DNA of 7,666 nucleotides from an uncultured Demequina sp. (GTDB taxonomy: Bacteria > Actinomycetota > Actinomycetes > Actinomycetales > Demequinaceae), in NCBI GenBank assembly GCA_937925595.1, contig CALALQ010000293.1, forward strand, positions 1 through 7,666. The letters run 5' to 3'. A program made the position numbers and the translations under genes. Positions 5,401-7,666 of the stretch are shown piece by piece (the stretch's first letter is position 1; every line of letters begins with the position of its first letter). Below the pieces are notes generated by a model that saw nothing but the letters and a program-made list of their open reading frames with translations, was not told the DNA's origin and did not search any database.

Positions 5401-7666
5401 CGTCCGACCCACCGTCACCACGACCATCGAACGTGATCCCACCGTCACTCCCGTGTGGACGCGCCGCACATCGACGGAGACGCAGTATCTGCATGGCACT
5501 GAGCTCCCGGCACAAGTGACGACCACGGTGTCGTCCGGGAACGAGACCATCACCACCTGCACCGCCACTGAGTACGCTCTCGGAATTCGCGGAACCAACG
5601 ACGCGATCGTGGACTACTTCTCTGCCGCCGCCTGGAACGGGACCACGTACGTTGTGGCGCCATCGCAGGTGACGTCTTATTGGGGTACATGCGGCGGGTC
5701 CAGCCCCGTTACAAGCAAAACGGACACCTACTACGACGGCGCGACCGATGCTGGCGACAACCATCCGCGCCGCGGCATGCCCACGACGACCGTGACCCTC
5801 ACCTCGGGAAGTCAGGAAGTCACCACGATCTCTGAGTTCGACGAGCTTGGTCGCGTCACACACACCGAGACCGTCGACGGCCGGGCCCAAACCGACTGGT
5901 CATACGAGCGCGACTCGGCGGGCGTCTCTTCCGTAACTCAATCCGTCACCGGTGAAGGCAAGACGCTGTCTGCCACAACGTGGGTTGAGCCCACACGCGG
6001 GAACGTGATTCGCGAAGTGGACGCCAACGGCGACTACACGCATTACCGTTACGACGCTTTGGGTCTGCTCACAGCAGGTTGGGCGCCAGCTCAACACGGA
6101 CTCGAGGCCGCTCCCGGCCCCACCGTGGTGCCGACCGTGTCGTTCGAGTATGAGCTGTATGCAACACCGGGTGCGGTGCGCCTCAACCCACTGACGGTAC
6201 GCAGCGCCCAGTTCACCGGCGTGGATGCGGACGGCGACACAATCTGTATCCAGATCGCGTGCCAAGTGCGCCGCTCCTACACGTTCTACAACGGGTTCGG
6301 AGACGTGATCGAGCAGCACAGCGTCGCCCCTGACGGCTCGGGTGGCAGAACCGTCGTTGCCACCGAGTATGACGAGCACGGGCTTGCGGTGCGGACCTCG
6401 AGCCCGTTCTGGGACGCGCTACCTGCCCAGTTCGCGCACGCGGACGCCAATGACGTCGTAAGTAGTGCGCTGGTGAGGCGCGACTTCGCCACCGTGCCGT
6501 CCTACGTGGAAACCACGTATGACTGGGCTGGTAGGCCCGTGACGGAAACAGCGACGGGTGCCGCTCTAGATAGCAACGACACGGCCCGCGAAACCACGTA
6601 TGTGTACGAGGGTGCGGTGACGAAAGTTACGGCCCCGACTGGTGCCGTGACAGAGACTCAAGCCGACGTGCTGGGTCGCATGATCGATCAGTGGGTTCAC
6701 CCGGAGACCGGCTACAACCGTGCTCTCGCACAGCACACGGAGTACGCGTACACGGTCCTGGCATCCGGAGGAACGCGCACCACCGTGACCGACCACGACG
6801 ACAACGACACAGTGTTCGAAACCGACCGGTCAGGCAAACGCACCAAACTCACCGACCCCAACGCAGGCGAGACCAACTACACCTACGACCCCGTCACCGG
6901 TGCACTGGTCGAAGCCGACTCCGATGCCGGCACCGTAGCGATGGACTACGACGACTTCGGCCGCCTTATCAGCCGCACGTCCACGCTGCCCCTCACGGAG
7001 GCGCCTTCGTCGTCAGCATCATGGACGTACGATCCTGAAGGGCACATCGGCCAAGTCGCATCAGAGAGCGCCACAACACGGATCGGCACCGATGAGTTCA
7101 CTGTGGTCAAGGACTTCACCTACGACGCTCACCATCGCTTGAAGTCGTCGACTGTGACGCTTCCGACGGCTGCAGCTCTCGGCGACCTGTCGGGCTTCAC
7201 GTACACCGAGCAGGTCGGCTATGACGAGGTCGGGCAGCCCACAACCCTGACAATGCCAGCCGTCGGCGGGATACCCGCAGAGACGGTGACCACTGGCTAC
7301 AACCGATTCGGGTCCGCGGTATCGCTGTCGGCCGGTGCGGTGGACTTGGTGACGGGCGTGACGCGGGACGCGCAGGGCCGTGTCACGTCACGTGAGCTGG
7401 GCAATGGAGTGACGAGATCCTTCACGTGGGATCCGTTCGACGGTGCGCTGAGCGTCGCATCCGCGTCCTACGAGGACGGGGCCAGCTCCAAGTTCTTCCA
7501 GCATGACGTGTATGTGCGCGATAGCGTGGGTCGGGTGACGGGTGTGGTGGATCGGGTTCGGCGCACGCCGGAGGGTTCGTTTGGGGTGCGTGATGTTGCG
7601 CAGTGTTATGACTATGACGTGCATAACCGTCTTGAGCGGGCGTGGACGGTGAATGCTGCCGACGTG
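2384..7666 (+). CDS. Secreted RHS/YD-repeat protein, 3' end cut by the window
   Basis: The frame from ATG 2384 is open for 1761 codons with no stop, so this is the N-terminal part of a very large exported protein. Layout: signal peptide (1-29); Pro/Thr/Ser then acidic linker (about 33-87); an N-terminal beta region with the MPACSLTTPTVPEC string (258-271); the RHS entry module with GDW (348-350), LVGEGWSLS (400-408) and YIERRYRSC (411-419); Cys-containing middle segments (C635, C652, C671, C675, then SPTFFHTQRL); TTYEYVGNPAW (about 868-878); and YD repeats from about 1151 onward. These match actinobacterial RHS proteins in order and spacing. Such proteins fold into a beta-spiral cage, and many carry a variable C-terminal toxin after the conserved core. 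Neither that core terminus nor a toxin is in view, so toxin activity is inferred from the family only. It is translationally coupled to the DNRLRE gene before it. An immunity gene, if present, would lie downstream of this window. Confidence 0.93.
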   Translation, partial: MRTFTMRSFAVLTCAALAFTGAADGAAWASLEPAVPDSATSPTPSPSPVPPDPTPTPSPGQSAGDEEGEREERTGGGEVVEDADPSDRRIKARYLPPLTRAGIEPADVEETPVAPQIDGAPQSVDVDSSAELSQSVAKHELWTERPQESYDIVIAAGETRLVDAVSSALRSAPGLDMARARTDLLADEFDLAGEGDVVVTSTVAGRELRVPGAVFAVSVGTATSLDGDPVWLDLALDVSGVDSLSGAAAADRLQLWLMPACSLTTPTVPECVTGTPVQLERRADGVVVAAVPAAGLNIADASGLGRGASRGSSVRMTSGGSGGDVLVGIVGSSGQGGTFTATDLGSGGDWTVANQTGVFTYSVPLGAPPVDAGPVPDLNLTYSSAAVDGKNLATNGQAGLVGEGWSLSEAYIERRYRSCAADTALPEPDQVSHEGDQCWQSPVASEPQGMDLVLNLGGVTSPLVWLQGNLYFAEADPSIRVERLVRSGSALNGDNNSEYFIVRTSDGSRYFMGYGRAPDADPDTDVVSHTETHSVGTMPVFSDDPGEPSAGNFSVQGYRFMLDIEVDVLGNAAVYFYEKQSNRYAANGNPATSMDYTRAIAPTSIEYGLRLTDVDTVDANFPAQARVEYGYQGRCIAGTHYLNPLVGQPVDCPPIAQAPAQYLDVPADQLCGDVCGAGLNSPTFFHTQRLSQINTFVAVDGEWSPVETHQLIQAFPKTSQPQARAMWLDSVFTRGYLAGDVAQYKDTYAIRFYGTEYPNRVDWTAGGGDEQVSLDRRRISTIIDQLGARTDVEYYATYGDPSRHCPTAGAASSQYSDWNARTDKFDAKANTWDCYEVSHGAEKALYHRYLVQSVTTSDPVAGSAARATTYEYVGNPAWAFAKDRLYTDVEAKTNAGAGWTDYRGYEVIREITGAGETKSTTVNQFFRGLSKDFNGTGPGAQKYITPIGSEAFGTATPVEDIDKLRGYLAASTTLDDTGEVRTATRNSYEIEAIDADATGALKETKVVRPTVTTTIERDPTVTPVWTRRTSTETQYLHGTELPAQVTTTVSSGNETITTCTATEYALGIRGTNDAIVDYFSAAAWNGTTYVVAPSQVTSYWGTCGGSSPVTSKTDTYYDGATDAGDNHPRRGMPTTTVTLTSGSQEVTTISEFDELGRVTHTETVDGRAQTDWSYERDSAGVSSVTQSVTGEGKTLSATTWVEPTRGNVIREVDANGDYTHYRYDALGLLTAGWAPAQHGLEAAPGPTVVPTVSFEYELYATPGAVRLNPLTVRSAQFTGVDADGDTICIQIACQVRRSYTFYNGFGDVIEQHSVAPDGSGGRTVVATEYDEHGLAVRTSSPFWDALPAQFAHADANDVVSSALVRRDFATVPSYVETTYDWAGRPVTETATGAALDSNDTARETTYVYEGAVTKVTAPTGAVTETQADVLGRMIDQWVHPETGYNRALAQHTEYAYTVLASGGTRTTVTDHDDNDTVFETDRSGKRTKLTDPNAGETNYTYDPVTGALVEADSDAGTVAMDYDDFGRLISRTSTLPLTEAPSSSASWTYDPEGHIGQVASESATTRIGTDEFTVVKDFTYDAHHRLKSSTVTLPTAAALGDLSGFTYTEQVGYDEVGQPTTLTMPAVGGIPAETVTTGYNRFGSAVSLSAGAVDLVTGVTRDAQGRVTSRELGNGVTRSFTWDPFDGALSVASASYEDGASSKFFQHDVYVRDSVGRVTGVVDRVRRTPEGSFGVRDVAQCYDYDVHNRLERAWTVNAADV
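2480..2644 (+). other. Pro/Thr/Ser linker followed by an acidic stretch
   Basis: Directly after the signal peptide, residues 33-59 alternate proline with Ser and Thr (for example SPTPSPSP and PDPTPTPSP), and residues 65-87 are rich in Glu and Asp with some Arg and Gly. The composition predicts an extended, unstructured stalk, of the kind that often spans or lies against the Gram-positive wall and may be glycosylated in actinobacteria. It has no catalytic content. The DNA is a degenerate run of cc/tcg/acg triplets and not an exact tandem repeat. Confidence 0.75.
3422..3709 (+). other. RHS entry module (GDW to DQCW)
   Basis: Residues about 347-442. GGDWTVANQTGVFTYSVPLG, then LNLTYSSAAVDGKNLATN, LVGEGWSLS, YIERRYRSC (C419) and DQCW (C438) follow the order I know from the start of the beta-cage in actinobacterial RHS proteins. 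It resembles the N-terminal region of SpvB/TcaC-like toxins. C419 and C438 are probably paired by a disulfide outside the cell. Confidence 0.8.
5834..7666 (+). repeat. YD-repeat tract of the RHS protein
   Basis: From residue about 1151 the protein shows recurring YD-type units with a following G-R-x-x turn: FDELGRVTHTET, YRYDALGLLTA (Y1223), TEYDEHGLAVRT (Y1329), TTYDWAGRPVTET (Y1379), YTYDPVTGALVEA (Y1501), MDYDDFGRLISRT (Y1522), FTYDAHHRLKSS (Y1580), VGYDEVGQPTTL (Y1613), RDAQGRVTSREL, and CYDYDVHNRLERA (C1741). Units are divergent and spaced irregularly, as is normal for RHS cages where each unit adds strands to a spiral. The tract continues past the window edge. The last visible unit resembles the one that precedes the conserved RHS-associated core in Streptomyces relatives, so several hundred more residues are expected. 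Confidence 0.88.

Noticed and set aside
6509..6602. A 13-base direct repeat (gaaaccacgtatg) at 6509-6521 and 6590-6602, 81 bases apart in the same codon frame
   Set aside because: It encodes the shared E-T-T-Y start of two YD-type units, and the sequences around it differ, so it is explained by the protein repeat and not by a mobile element or attachment site.

Overview
The window is almost entirely coding and carries two genes on the + strand. Spot counts of GC per 60-base line run from about 50 to 68 percent. Start codons are GTG and ATG, and both proteins have exported, Thr/Ser/Ala-rich sequences. This points to a moderately high-GC Gram-positive actinobacterium. The protein families match those I know from Streptomyces and relatives, but the GC looks lower than Streptomyces, so a different actinobacterial order is likely. 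I cannot name a genus.

Layout: bases 18-2384 encode a 788-residue secreted DNRLRE-domain protein with two C-terminal Ig/Fn3-like modules. Its stop codon shares one base with the start of the second gene (TGATG at 2382-2386). The second gene runs from 2384 and stays open for exactly 1761 codons to the last base. It is a secreted RHS/YD-repeat protein with a signal peptide, a Pro/Thr/Ser plus acidic linker, the actinobacterial RHS N-terminal modules and a long YD-repeat tract. The window stops before the conserved RHS-associated core terminus and before any variable C-terminal domain.

How they work together: the one-base overlap and the AGGGGG ribosome-binding site inside the end of the first gene argue for one mRNA and translational coupling. 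Both proteins should act outside the membrane. By family knowledge, large YD-repeat proteins form a hollow beta-cage that often encloses a C-terminal toxin, and DNRLRE/Fn3-type proteins are wall- or surface-associated binding modules. A two-protein extracellular assembly, possibly a polymorphic-toxin or contact-dependent device, is a reasonable inference. The part that would prove it (effector domain and immunity gene) lies past base 7666. No RNA gene, mobile element, CRISPR array, terminator or non-coding gap over 20 bases is visible. I see no clearly new system. The most unusual signal is a change of coding-strand base composition inside the RHS gene near its visible 3' end.
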